From: CAKSST01 sp045535505 | GTDB lineage: Bacteria; Bacillota; Clostridia; Oscillospirales; Acutalibacteraceae | Length of the DNA: 64,000 nt | NCBI GenBank assembly: GCA_045535505.1 | Contig: JAZSLU010000032.1 | Span: 1 to 64,000, forward strand | Reading direction: 5' to 3' | Part shown: piece by piece, positions 26,672-33,844 of the stretch | How positions within the stretch are numbered: the stretch's first letter is position 1 | Layout: each line of letters starts with the position of its first letter | Notes under the pieces: model-generated | Told to the model about the DNA's origin: nothing | Seen by the model: only the letters and a program-made list of their open reading frames with translations | The model's database searches: none | Program-made: the position numbers and the translations under genes

Positions 26672-27904
26672 TTATTCAACAATGTGAAGGATGTGAACGT
26701 CATTTAATTCATCGATGCTATTTATTGTTTTAATAAGTTGGTCTTCGTCTGCTTTTGCGGTGACAAAAGCAATCTCTTTATAGGGTTGGTTGTTAAGCTC
26801 AATAAACTCAACACCCTCAAGTTTTGCGCTAACAGCAGTTTTTGCAATATCATAATCTTCGCAGGCGGCACGAACGTAAAGACGTGATGCTTCACCGAAT
26901 GTGTTTGAAACGTAATCGTCACTGCCGTCTTGCCAGAAAATTTGTTTTCTGGTTACTTTGTGTTTTGCACAGTCAATTACATCAGCAACAACGGCACTGG
27001 CGGTAGGTGCTTTGCCTGCGCCTCTGCCGTAGAACATTACATCACCCACATAATCGCCGCGTACCATAATCGCATTGAAAACATCGTTAACTCCCGCAAG
27101 AATGTGACTGTTTTTAAGCAAAACAGGGTAAACACCTGCCCAAACTTTGCCATCGGCAGTCTTTTTTGCACGACCAACGAGCTTGATGTTGCAGTCGCAA
27201 GCGTGTGCGTAAGCAAAATCTGCACAAGTGATTTTTGTAATACCTTCAGCATTTATTTGATTGGGATAAATATGTTTTCCAAAAGCAAGAGAAGCTAAAA
27301 TGCAAATTTTTCTCTGAGCATCTATACCGTCAATATCGCTTGATGGGTCGCGCTCTGCATAGCCAAGACGTTGTGCATCGGCTAAAACACTGTCGAAGTC
27401 GCTGCCTTCGGTATCCATTTTTGTTAATATGTAGTTTGTGGTGCCGTTTAATATACCAATGATTTCGCAAATGTTATTTGCGCTAAGACATTGTGCCATC
27501 GGTCTAATAACAGGGATGCCGCCGCAAACACTTGCCTCAAACATAAAGTTAACGTTCTTTTCTTTTGCGGCGCTAAGAAGGTCATATCCTTTTTCGGCAA
27601 CAAGTTCTTTGTTTGAGGTAACAACACTTTTACCTGCCAACAAACAGCGCTTGACAAAATCATAAGCGGGGTTAACGCCACCCATAACTTCAACAACAAT
27701 ATCAATTTCTTCGTCATTGATAATATCGTCAAAGTTCTTTGTAAAAAGATTTTTATATTCAACATCAAAATCACGGAGGTCGAGAATGCGTTTAAGGCGA
27801 ATATCCTGCTGTGAGTTATTATCAACAGTAGGTTTGTTATTCAACAAAATTTCAGCCACACCTGAGCCGACAACGCCATGACCCATTATTGCAACATTAA
27901 TCAT
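26672..27904 (-). CDS. hom: Homoserine dehydrogenase
   Basis: 410 residues. NAD(P)-dependent reduction of aspartate semialdehyde to homoserine, the branch to threonine and methionine. The Rossmann start VAIMGHGVVGSGVAE, the GILNGTTNYILTKM segment and DIDGIDAQRK with the catalytic region are present. A C-terminal ACT domain (about 335-410) suggests feedback control. The thrC and thrB genes usually nearby are not in this window. It lies 41 bases upstream of the aspartokinase gene on the minus strand. Confidence 0.95.
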   Translation of the reverse strand: MINVAIMGHGVVGSGVAEILLNNKPTVDNNSQQDIRLKRILDLRDFDVEYKNLFTKNFDDIINDEEIDIVVEVMGGVNPAYDFVKRCLLAGKSVVTSNKELVAEKGYDLLSAAKEKNVNFMFEASVCGGIPVIRPMAQCLSANNICEIIGILNGTTNYILTKMDTEGSDFDSVLADAQRLGYAERDPSSDIDGIDAQRKICILASLAFGKHIYPNQINAEGITKITCADFAYAHACDCNIKLVGRAKKTADGKVWAGVYPVLLKNSHILAGVNDVFNAIMVRGDYVGDVMFYGRGAGKAPTASAVVADVIDCAKHKVTRKQIFWQDGSDDYVSNTFGEASRLYVRAACEDYDIAKTAVSAKLEGVEFIELNNQPYKEIAFVTAKADEDQLIKTINSIDELNDVHILHIVE

Positions 27905-27934
27905 AAAAAATCACCATTACCTTTAAAATTTATA

Positions 27935-28369
27935 TTATACTGTGCGATGAACGGCCTTGACGCCTGAAATTTTAAGAATTTCACTTTTTAAGTGTTCATA
28001 GCTTGTGAGTTCGTTATTTATTCTAATAGAAAAAGAAACAGATGCGATGCTGTCAACCGGTTGGCTTTGGTTAACCGTTATAATATTTGCGCCCAGGTCA
28101 TAAAGCCGCGAGAGCACGTTTGACAAAACACCGGCTTTATCGGCTAAAGAAGCGGTGAAGTTTAACACTGTACCACTTACTTCGGGAATATAACGGAAAA
28201 CGTGACCTCTGTATTTGTAAAAAACGCTGCGTGAAATACCAGCCATACGAACTGCTTCGGTTATGTTTTGTGCGGTACCGTCAGAGAGCATCTCTTTGGC
28301 GTTTAGCACCTTTACAAAAACGTCCGGAAGAACATCGGCGGTAATTATTAATCTGTCATCAATATTCAT
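27935..28369 (-). CDS. pheB: PheB-type ACT-domain protein (UPF0735)
   Basis: 144 residues. N-terminal half has a short helix-turn-helix-like region (ITEAVRMAGISRSVFYKYR), and the C-terminal half (about 66-144) is an ACT domain. This is the layout of the UPF0735 / PheB family, linked by gene context to aromatic or aspartate-family amino-acid synthesis but without a proven activity. As first gene of an operon with hom and lysC, it may be an amino-acid-sensing regulator; that is inference. GGTGG lies about 10 bases before the ATG. Confidence 0.85.
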   Translation of the reverse strand: MNIDDRLIITADVLPDVFVKVLNAKEMLSDGTAQNITEAVRMAGISRSVFYKYRGHVFRYIPEVSGTVLNFTASLADKAGVLSNVLSRLYDLGANIITVNQSQPVDSIASVSFSIRINNELTSYEHLKSEILKISGVKAVHRTV

Positions 28370-28414
28370 TAGAAATGTCCACCACCCAAGAACAGTCGTA
28401 TTTCAACGGTGTAT

Positions 28415-28443
28415 ATTGTAACATATCTAAAACAAAAAAGCAA
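28415..28443 (-). promoter_or_regulatory. Sigma-A promoter of pheB-hom-lysC
   Basis: On minus: TTGCTT (28443-28438), 17-bp spacer, TACAAT (28420-28415) with an upstream TGT giving an extended -10. The leader would be only about 40 bases, too short for a T-box or riboswitch. Confidence 0.7.
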
Positions 28444-28468
28444 GTATAAAAATTTAATAATTTTTTTA

Positions 28469-28497
28469 TTGCTAAATTGTGTCCAATGGGTTAATAT
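28469..28497 (+). promoter_or_regulatory. Sigma-A promoter of the ytvI-like gene
   Basis: TTGCTA (28469-28474), 17-bp spacer, TAATAT (28492-28497), about 20 bases before the start codon. Confidence 0.55.
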
Positions 28498-28518
28498 TAC
28501 TATATAGAGGTGATTTTT

Positions 28519-29577
28519 ATGTTTTCTATGGAAAACAAGAAAAGGTTTTTAATTAATGCGGCCTTTTTTACGTTGGTTATACTAATTATTTATTTTGTTT
28601 TTAAATCACTACTTGTTTATTTAATGCCTTTTGTTATTGCGGTTTTACTTGCGGCTTTATTGCAAAGACCCGCTCGTTTTTTGCACCGCAAAATAAAAAT
28701 ACCCAAATCAATATGTTCGGTAGGTCTTGTTTTATTAACCTACATCTTGGCAATAGTTATTACGGGAACAATAGTTTATTTTTTGTATCAGCAATTGTAT
28801 GGCTTTTTTACTAATTTGCAGTCCTTTGTTCCTCAGATAAACGAGTTTATTGAAAAAATTAAAAACTTTGCTATTTCTGTTATGGACAACATACCAAATG
28901 GTGTGATGGAACATCTTAACACGTTGCCTTCAACAGCTGTTAACGGAATTGCTTCAAAAGCCACTGCGGTGTTGTCAGGTTTTGCATCAAGCGTGGTAAC
29001 ATCTACGCCTCAAATTCTTATAAGTGCAATCGTAACGGTTGTTGCAAGTTGCTATATTGCGGCTGATTATGATTATCTTTATGAATATTTTACTGCTAAT
29101 GCGCCTCGTAAATTGACTCTTCTTTTTAACGACATTAAATCGATGGCTTCCCAAACAATAGTTAAGGTTGTACGTGGATATTTATTGCTTATGCTGTTAA
29201 CCTTTGGAGAGTTAACAATAACTTTCTATATTCTTGGTGTTAAATATGCTGTTGTTGTAGCAGCCATTGTTTCCATTATTGATATTTTGCCTGTCCTGGG
29301 AACAGGAACGGTGCTTATTCCATGGGCAATAATTTCGCTTATAAACGGAAATTATTTAGTTGGCATAGGTTTGCTGGTGGCGTACGTTGTAATCACTATT
29401 GTGAGAAATTTCCTTGAACCTAAAATTATTGGAAAACAGGTTGGACTTTATCCGCTCTTGACATTAATTGCAATTTTTATTGGTTTAAAACTATTTGGTG
29501 TTTTGGGAATGCTGTTACTGCCGGTTGTGTTAATTTTGCTTATTAACCTTTACAGAAAAGGCAGTTATAAACTATAA
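28519..29577 (+). CDS. ytvI: AI-2E family membrane protein, YtvI-like
   Basis: 352 residues from the ATG at 28519; AGAGGTGA is the ribosome site, so the GTG at 28510 inside it is not the start. About seven to eight membrane helices in the UPF0118/AI-2E pattern: two N-terminal, a soluble amphipathic stretch at about 95-150, then a C-terminal bundle with the VVAAIVSIIDILPVLGTG and RNFLEPKIIGKQVGLYPL signatures. Clostridial copies of this size are usually annotated as the sporulation membrane protein YtvI; a general exporter role is the alternative. It ends at a strong terminator and stands alone. Confidence 0.7.
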   Translation: MFSMENKKRFLINAAFFTLVILIIYFVFKSLLVYLMPFVIAVLLAALLQRPARFLHRKIKIPKSICSVGLVLLTYILAIVITGTIVYFLYQQLYGFFTNLQSFVPQINEFIEKIKNFAISVMDNIPNGVMEHLNTLPSTAVNGIASKATAVLSGFASSVVTSTPQILISAIVTVVASCYIAADYDYLYEYFTANAPRKLTLLFNDIKSMASQTIVKVVRGYLLLMLLTFGELTITFYILGVKYAVVVAAIVSIIDILPVLGTGTVLIPWAIISLINGNYLVGIGLLVAYVVITIVRNFLEPKIIGKQVGLYPLLTLIAIFIGLKLFGVLGMLLLPVVLILLINLYRKGSYKL

Positions 29578-29594
29578 AATGTTATTGCTTTTTT

Positions 29595-29629
29595 AAAAAA
29601 AGATACCGTTTTTTCGGTATCTTTTTTTG
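29595..29629 (+). terminator. Terminator of the ytvI-like gene
   Basis: AAAAAAAGATACCG, a six-T loop, then CGGTATCTTTTTTT. Confidence 0.9.
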
Positions 29630-29632
29630 TTT

Positions 29633-29661
29633 TTGCAGACATAAAGGCAAATGCATAATAT
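29633..29661 (+). promoter_or_regulatory. Sigma-A promoter of the DUF3343-cysteine desulfurase pair
   Basis: TTGCAG (29633-29638), 17-bp spacer, TAATAT (29656-29661). Confidence 0.6.
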
Positions 29662-29703
29662 GTATTGGGGGAAAGCGTATTTGTTATGTTAGGAGTTGAT
29701 TAA

Positions 29704-29919
29704 ATGACAAGATTGTTTATTGCTACTAAAACTGCAACGTACGCAATGAAATACCGAGACCTATTAAAGAGCAAAGGATATAATGCGACTGTAGAAAAAA
29801 GAACATCTATGGTACAGGGTGGCTGTTCGTACGGAGTGGTTGTTAATGCAAACAAGGAAGCGGTTCAAAAAATTTTTTCACAAAACGATATAAAGGTTTT
29901 TAAAATTTATGAAATATAA
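29704..29919 (+). CDS. DUF3343 protein (putative Se/S carrier-like)
   Basis: 71 residues. Short alpha/beta protein with the family pattern: F-I-A-T-K-T-A-T-Y-A-M near the start and a central QGGCSYGVVV cysteine. DUF3343 members are often encoded beside cysteine desulfurases or selenium genes and are thought to carry sulfur or selenium on this cysteine. TTAGGAG precedes the ATG. The desulfurase gene begins 11 bases later, supporting a donor-acceptor pair. No selD, selA or yedF homologue is in the window. Confidence 0.8.
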   Translation: MTRLFIATKTATYAMKYRDLLKSKGYNATVEKRTSMVQGGCSYGVVVNANKEAVQKIFSQNDIKVFKIYEI

Positions 29920-29930
29920 AGGGGTGAAGA

Positions 29931-31067
29931 ATGTTGATATATTTGGACAATGCTGCAACAAGCGGAAAAAAACCGCAAAGTGTGATAAATGCTGTTAGTA
30001 ATGCATTAAAACAATATTCTGCAAACCCCGGCAGAAGTGGGCACACATTGTCGCTTAATGCTCAAGAACAGGTTTATTATTGCCGAAAAAAATGTGCCAA
30101 AATGTTTGGAGCAAAAGATGAGTCGGGTGTTGTTTTTACCAAAAACTGTACCGAAGCGCTGAATATGGTAATAAAAGGTTGCACAAAAGTTGGCGACCAC
30201 GTTGTAGTATCATCCTTTGAGCATAACTCTGTTATGCGACCGCTTGAACATCTAAAGCAGGCGGGAATTATAGATTATGATGTTGCGGAAGTTGTGTTTG
30301 ACGACCAAGAGGCGACCGTAAGAGCTTTTGAGCGCTGCATTAAAAGCAATACAAAACTTGTTGTTTGCACACATGCATCAAATGTTTGCGGTGTTGTATT
30401 GCCCATAAAACAAATTGGTGAAATTTGTAGGAAAAAAGGTGTATTGTTTACAGTTGATGCAGCACAGACGGCAGGTGTTATTGACATTGATATGACTGCT
30501 ATGAATATTGATTTTTTGTGCATTGCTCCTCATAAAGGACTTTATGCGCCTATGGGAGTAGGATTGCTTATAGCTAATACCGAAATTGAAAAAACTATAA
30601 TACAAGGCGGCACAGGGAGTGATTCGGCAAATTTGATTCAACAGGCAGTGTTGCCCGAAGGCTTTGAGAGCGGAACACTTAATGTGCCAGGAATTTGCGG
30701 TGTTTCGGCAGGAGTTGATTTTGTAAATAGTCTTACAATAAAGTCTATTCATCAAAAAGAAATGGCGGTTGCTCAAAAAATTTTTGAAAGACTTTGTTCG
30801 GTTAATAAAATTGTAATATATAACGATTTTTGTGCAAAAACAGATTGTGTGCCTGTTATACCTTTCAACGTAAGGGGTTGGCAGAGCGAGGATGTTTCAA
30901 GATATCTTGATAAAAACGGCATTGCTGTAAGAGCGGGACTTCATTGTGCACCGAGCGCTCATAAAAGGCTTGGAACGCTCGATATTGGTGCGGTTAGAGT
31001 TAGTCCATCGCTTTATAATTCGGTGCAAGATGCAGATGTTTTATATAGCGTATTAAAGAGAATATAA
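29931..31067 (+). CDS. Cysteine desulfurase family aminotransferase (class V)
   Basis: 378 residues. PLP lysine in CIAPHKGLYAPMGVG near residue 204; the catalytic cysteine lies in the loop RAGLHCAPSAHKRLGT near 340. Predicted to convert cysteine to alanine with a persulfide on the enzyme, or to act on selenocysteine. It starts MLIYLDNAATSGKKP, the usual family start. It is paired with the upstream DUF3343 protein and not with iscU, sufBCD or thiI, so the sulfur (or selenium) acceptor is probably the DUF3343 protein; that is inference. Confidence 0.88.
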   Translation: MLIYLDNAATSGKKPQSVINAVSNALKQYSANPGRSGHTLSLNAQEQVYYCRKKCAKMFGAKDESGVVFTKNCTEALNMVIKGCTKVGDHVVVSSFEHNSVMRPLEHLKQAGIIDYDVAEVVFDDQEATVRAFERCIKSNTKLVVCTHASNVCGVVLPIKQIGEICRKKGVLFTVDAAQTAGVIDIDMTAMNIDFLCIAPHKGLYAPMGVGLLIANTEIEKTIIQGGTGSDSANLIQQAVLPEGFESGTLNVPGICGVSAGVDFVNSLTIKSIHQKEMAVAQKIFERLCSVNKIVIYNDFCAKTDCVPVIPFNVRGWQSEDVSRYLDKNGIAVRAGLHCAPSAHKRLGTLDIGAVRVSPSLYNSVQDADVLYSVLKRI

Positions 31068-31096
31068 AAAAATTATAGAAATTATTCAAAATGTTC

Positions 31097-31124
31097 TTGA
31101 TATTATTTATAAGTATGATAAAAT
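31097..31124 (+). promoter_or_regulatory. Sigma-A promoter of cdaA-cdaR
   Basis: TTGATA (31097-31102), 16-bp spacer, TAAAAT (31119-31124) preceded by TGA, an extended -10. Confidence 0.7.
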
Positions 31125-31164
31125 AATAATATATTAATAAAAAATGGTGGAAAAGGGTGTTGAA

Positions 31165-32118
31165 GTGAGCGGAATTTTTGCTGCAATTTCAAGTGCATGG
31201 ACTGAAATCGTTTTTGCTATCGGCAATATCAGGTTTTTTGATATTGTTGATATACTTGTTGTTGCTTATGTTGTTTACAAGTGCATAGAATTGTTTAGAG
31301 AAACAAGGTCGGGTCAGTTGTTTAAAGGCATCGTGGCCTTGCTTATTTTGTATGTTTTTGCAAATTGGTTTGATATGGTATCTGTTCGTTGGATACTGGT
31401 CAAGGTTTTTGAATATGGTATTATTGCGCTTGCAGTAATTTTCCAACCCGAAATCAGAAAAGCGCTTGAAAAGGTTGGCCGCTCAAACTGGGGCAAACTT
31501 GGAAGAAATCAATCTTTTGCCGACACAAACACAGAATTGCTTGTTGCCATTGATGCTGTATGTAAAGCGTGCGGCACCTTGCAAGAACAAAAAACAGGAG
31601 CGCTTATTGTTTTTGAAAAATCTTCATTACTGGGTGAAATTGTTGATACAGGTACAGTTTTAGATGCTAAAGCATCACCGCAACTTTTATGTAATATTTT
31701 CTATTCAAAATCTCCTTTGCACGATGGTGCGGTTGTTTTACGTGAAGGCAGAGTTTCGGCTGCGGGTTGCATTCTTCCTCTAAGTTCAAATGAAAACATT
31801 GCATCACAGCTTGGTACAAGACACCGCGCAGCAATGGGTATGAGTGAAAATTCCGATGCCGTTGCAGTTGTTGTTTCAGAGGAAACCGGCGTAATTTCTT
31901 TGGCTGATACCGGTGTGCTCAAAAGAAACCTTACCCCGATCACCTTGAGAGAAACATTAAAAAAGAAAATTTTACCTGAAAACGAAAATGATACCGGCAA
32001 GACGGTTTTAGATGTAATTAATAAGACGAAGGATAAGATTAAAAATTATTTCAAGAAGGGGGCTAAGGCTGATGAGTCGGTTACAAAAGATATTGAAGAT
32101 GCCGATAAGAACAATTAG
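31165..32118 (+). CDS. cdaA: Diadenylate cyclase CdaA
   Basis: 317 residues from the GTG at 31165, which has AAAAGGG about 8 bases upstream; the ATG at 31144 has only an AT-rich leader before it. Three N-terminal membrane helices (about 20-95) are followed by the DAC domain with the catalytic SPLHDGAVVL near 182 and GTRHRAAMGMSE near 216. It makes cyclic di-AMP from two ATP, controlling potassium and osmolyte balance and cell-wall homeostasis. The cdaR start overlaps its end by 47 bases; glmM, the usual third partner, is not next to it. Confidence 0.94.
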   Translation: MSGIFAAISSAWTEIVFAIGNIRFFDIVDILVVAYVVYKCIELFRETRSGQLFKGIVALLILYVFANWFDMVSVRWILVKVFEYGIIALAVIFQPEIRKALEKVGRSNWGKLGRNQSFADTNTELLVAIDAVCKACGTLQEQKTGALIVFEKSSLLGEIVDTGTVLDAKASPQLLCNIFYSKSPLHDGAVVLREGRVSAAGCILPLSSNENIASQLGTRHRAAMGMSENSDAVAVVVSEETGVISLADTGVLKRNLTPITLRETLKKKILPENENDTGKTVLDVINKTKDKIKNYFKKGAKADESVTKDIEDADKNN

Positions 32119-33361
32119 CATTTGGTTCCGCAAACTTCTTTATAATAAAAAGTTTACCATTCCGCTTGCAATTATTGTTGCATTTGGCGTTTGGCTTATC
32201 ATCACCACACAGGAAAACCCAATAAGACAGCGCACATTAAGCGGTATTTCGGTAAGCATTGCGACGGAGGATACCGTTATTGAGCAACTTGGACTTGATA
32301 TTGTTTCGGGTGGATACGGACAGACGGTTGACGTTGTTGTTAAAGGTCCTAACTATATAGTTAATTCGCTCACATCCGCCGATATACTTGTTCAGCCCGT
32401 TTTGTTGCAGGTGACATCGCCCGGCACATATGACCTTGAACTTACGGCTATACGAAACAGTTCGGTTTCGGGGTATTCTATCGTAAGAGTTAACCCGTCA
32501 AAAATTACGGTAAACTTTGACTATGTTGACACTAAAACATTTACTGTTATTCCGATGGCGGAAGGTGTTTCGGCTGAAGGAGGTCTTGTTGCAGAAGCGG
32601 CAGTTGTTCTCGATAATGAAAGCAAAACAATTTCTGTTAAAGGCGTACGCTCAGACGTTGAAAAGGTTGCAAGTGTTGTTGCAAAGGCTTCTGTCAGCGA
32701 GGTTATTGGCAAAACTACAAGTTATGATGCCGAAATTATTCTTTATGATGCTAACGGTAATATGCTTGACAATTCAAAATACACATTGTCTGCTGACAAG
32801 ATTAAAATTGCTGTTCCTGTGTCGCGAAAAAAAGTTGTTAAGCTTCAACCGACCTTTGAAAATCAACCTGCTGCGTTCAAGGATAACCCACTTGCATATA
32901 CGTTGAGCGTTAATGAAGTTACTGTAATCGGGCCAAAAGAAACGGTTGATAATCTTGAGGCTATAGAGCTTTCTCCCATTGATTTTAATAAATTGACCAG
33001 CCAAACAAATGAATTTGAAACAACCGTTCGCTTGCCTGATGGTGTTCAACTTGTGGATAATGTTGATACAGTTAACGTTCAAATTTCATTAAGGGGATAT
33101 GATGATAAACTCATTAGGGTTTCACAATTCTCGTTTATTAATCCCGACAACGTTGTTGTGCATGGCGAGGCAATACAAAACGTTAGGATTTATGCTTCAA
33201 GAGCAACTCTTAGAAATGTGAATTCTTCGAATGTTTATGCTGAGGTTGATATTACAGGCATGCGTAGTGGCGAGTACAATATGAAGGTCACGATAAAATG
33301 CGCCGATTATGACGATGTATGGCAGGTTGGCGAATATACGGCTTCTGTTACAATTAGTTAA
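32072..33361 (+). CDS. cdaR: CdaR (YbbR-domain regulator of CdaA)
   Basis: 429 residues. Short cytosolic N-terminus, one membrane helix (about 25-45, IPLAIIVAFGVWLIIT) and an extracytoplasmic part made of four YbbR-like beta repeats, recognisable by recurring V-x-V-x-G-P/V-R segments (VVVKGPNYIV, ISVKGVRSDV, VTVIGPKETV). CdaR binds CdaA and modulates its activity. The start lies inside cdaA, 47 bases before its stop, consistent with coupled translation. Confidence 0.92.
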   Translation: MSRLQKILKMPIRTISIWFRKLLYNKKFTIPLAIIVAFGVWLIITTQENPIRQRTLSGISVSIATEDTVIEQLGLDIVSGGYGQTVDVVVKGPNYIVNSLTSADILVQPVLLQVTSPGTYDLELTAIRNSSVSGYSIVRVNPSKITVNFDYVDTKTFTVIPMAEGVSAEGGLVAEAAVVLDNESKTISVKGVRSDVEKVASVVAKASVSEVIGKTTSYDAEIILYDANGNMLDNSKYTLSADKIKIAVPVSRKKVVKLQPTFENQPAAFKDNPLAYTLSVNEVTVIGPKETVDNLEAIELSPIDFNKLTSQTNEFETTVRLPDGVQLVDNVDTVNVQISLRGYDDKLIRVSQFSFINPDNVVVHGEAIQNVRIYASRATLRNVNSSNVYAEVDITGMRSGEYNMKVTIKCADYDDVWQVGEYTASVTIS

Positions 33362-33374
33362 ACGGTTTTGACAT

Positions 33375-33419
33375 CGGTCCGAGAGTTAGTTTATTGCTTT
33401 CGGACCGAAAACATATTTT
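33375..33419 (+). terminator. Hairpin after cdaR, weak terminator
   Basis: CGGTCCGA (33375-33382) pairs with TCGGACCG (33400-33407) across a 17-base loop; AAAACATATTTTT follows. The T-tract is displaced, so termination may be partial. Confidence 0.45.
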
Positions 33420-33472
33420 TAGGCTGTCACAAGTTGGTTTTATCGCATAAACTGTGTTGAGGTGATAAAACG

Positions 33473-33844
33473 ATGTGGGAAATATTTTTGTTTTTTTGTG
33501 TGCTGATTTTATCTTTGATTGGTTTGTGTGAAATATTGCATAGGTTATGGATGCTTATCTTAAAACCCAAAACCGATGCACAAAAGTTTTTGATTTTGTT
33601 GTTAAAAGATGAAAATGCACAGCAACAGCTTAATTTTGCTCAAGAGCATTTGCGTTGGGCGGGAAAAGAATGTGCAAATGGCATTATTGCCGTTGATTGC
33701 GGATTGAAGAAAAAACCAAAGATTGTTTGTAACGGAGATTGCCGACAATGTAATAGCACAAAAATTTTCACTTATGATGAAATTTTACAAATGGTAAAAA
33801 GGGAGAATGTTTTTAATGACACAGACTCCGCAAAACAACTGTGA
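33473..33844 (+). CDS. Small membrane protein with four cysteines, function unknown
   Basis: 123 residues. One N-terminal membrane helix (about 3-30), a Leu/Gln-rich helix (about 38-62), then a C-terminal part with C-G, C-N-G-D-C and C-N (C-x12-C-x3-C-x2-C overall), a possible metal or redox site in the cytosol. GAGGTGATAAAACG precedes the ATG. Its last 29 bases overlap the recD2 start, so the two are translationally coupled. I do not recognise the family. Confidence 0.7.
   Translation: MWEIFLFFCVLILSLIGLCEILHRLWMLILKPKTDAQKFLILLLKDENAQQQLNFAQEHLRWAGKECANGIIAVDCGLKKKPKIVCNGDCRQCNSTKIFTYDEILQMVKRENVFNDTDSAKQL

Noticed and set aside
28370..28518. T-box or lysine riboswitch before pheB-hom-lysC
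   Set aside because: The promoter leaves a leader of only about 40 bases and no T-box or riboswitch core sequence is present.
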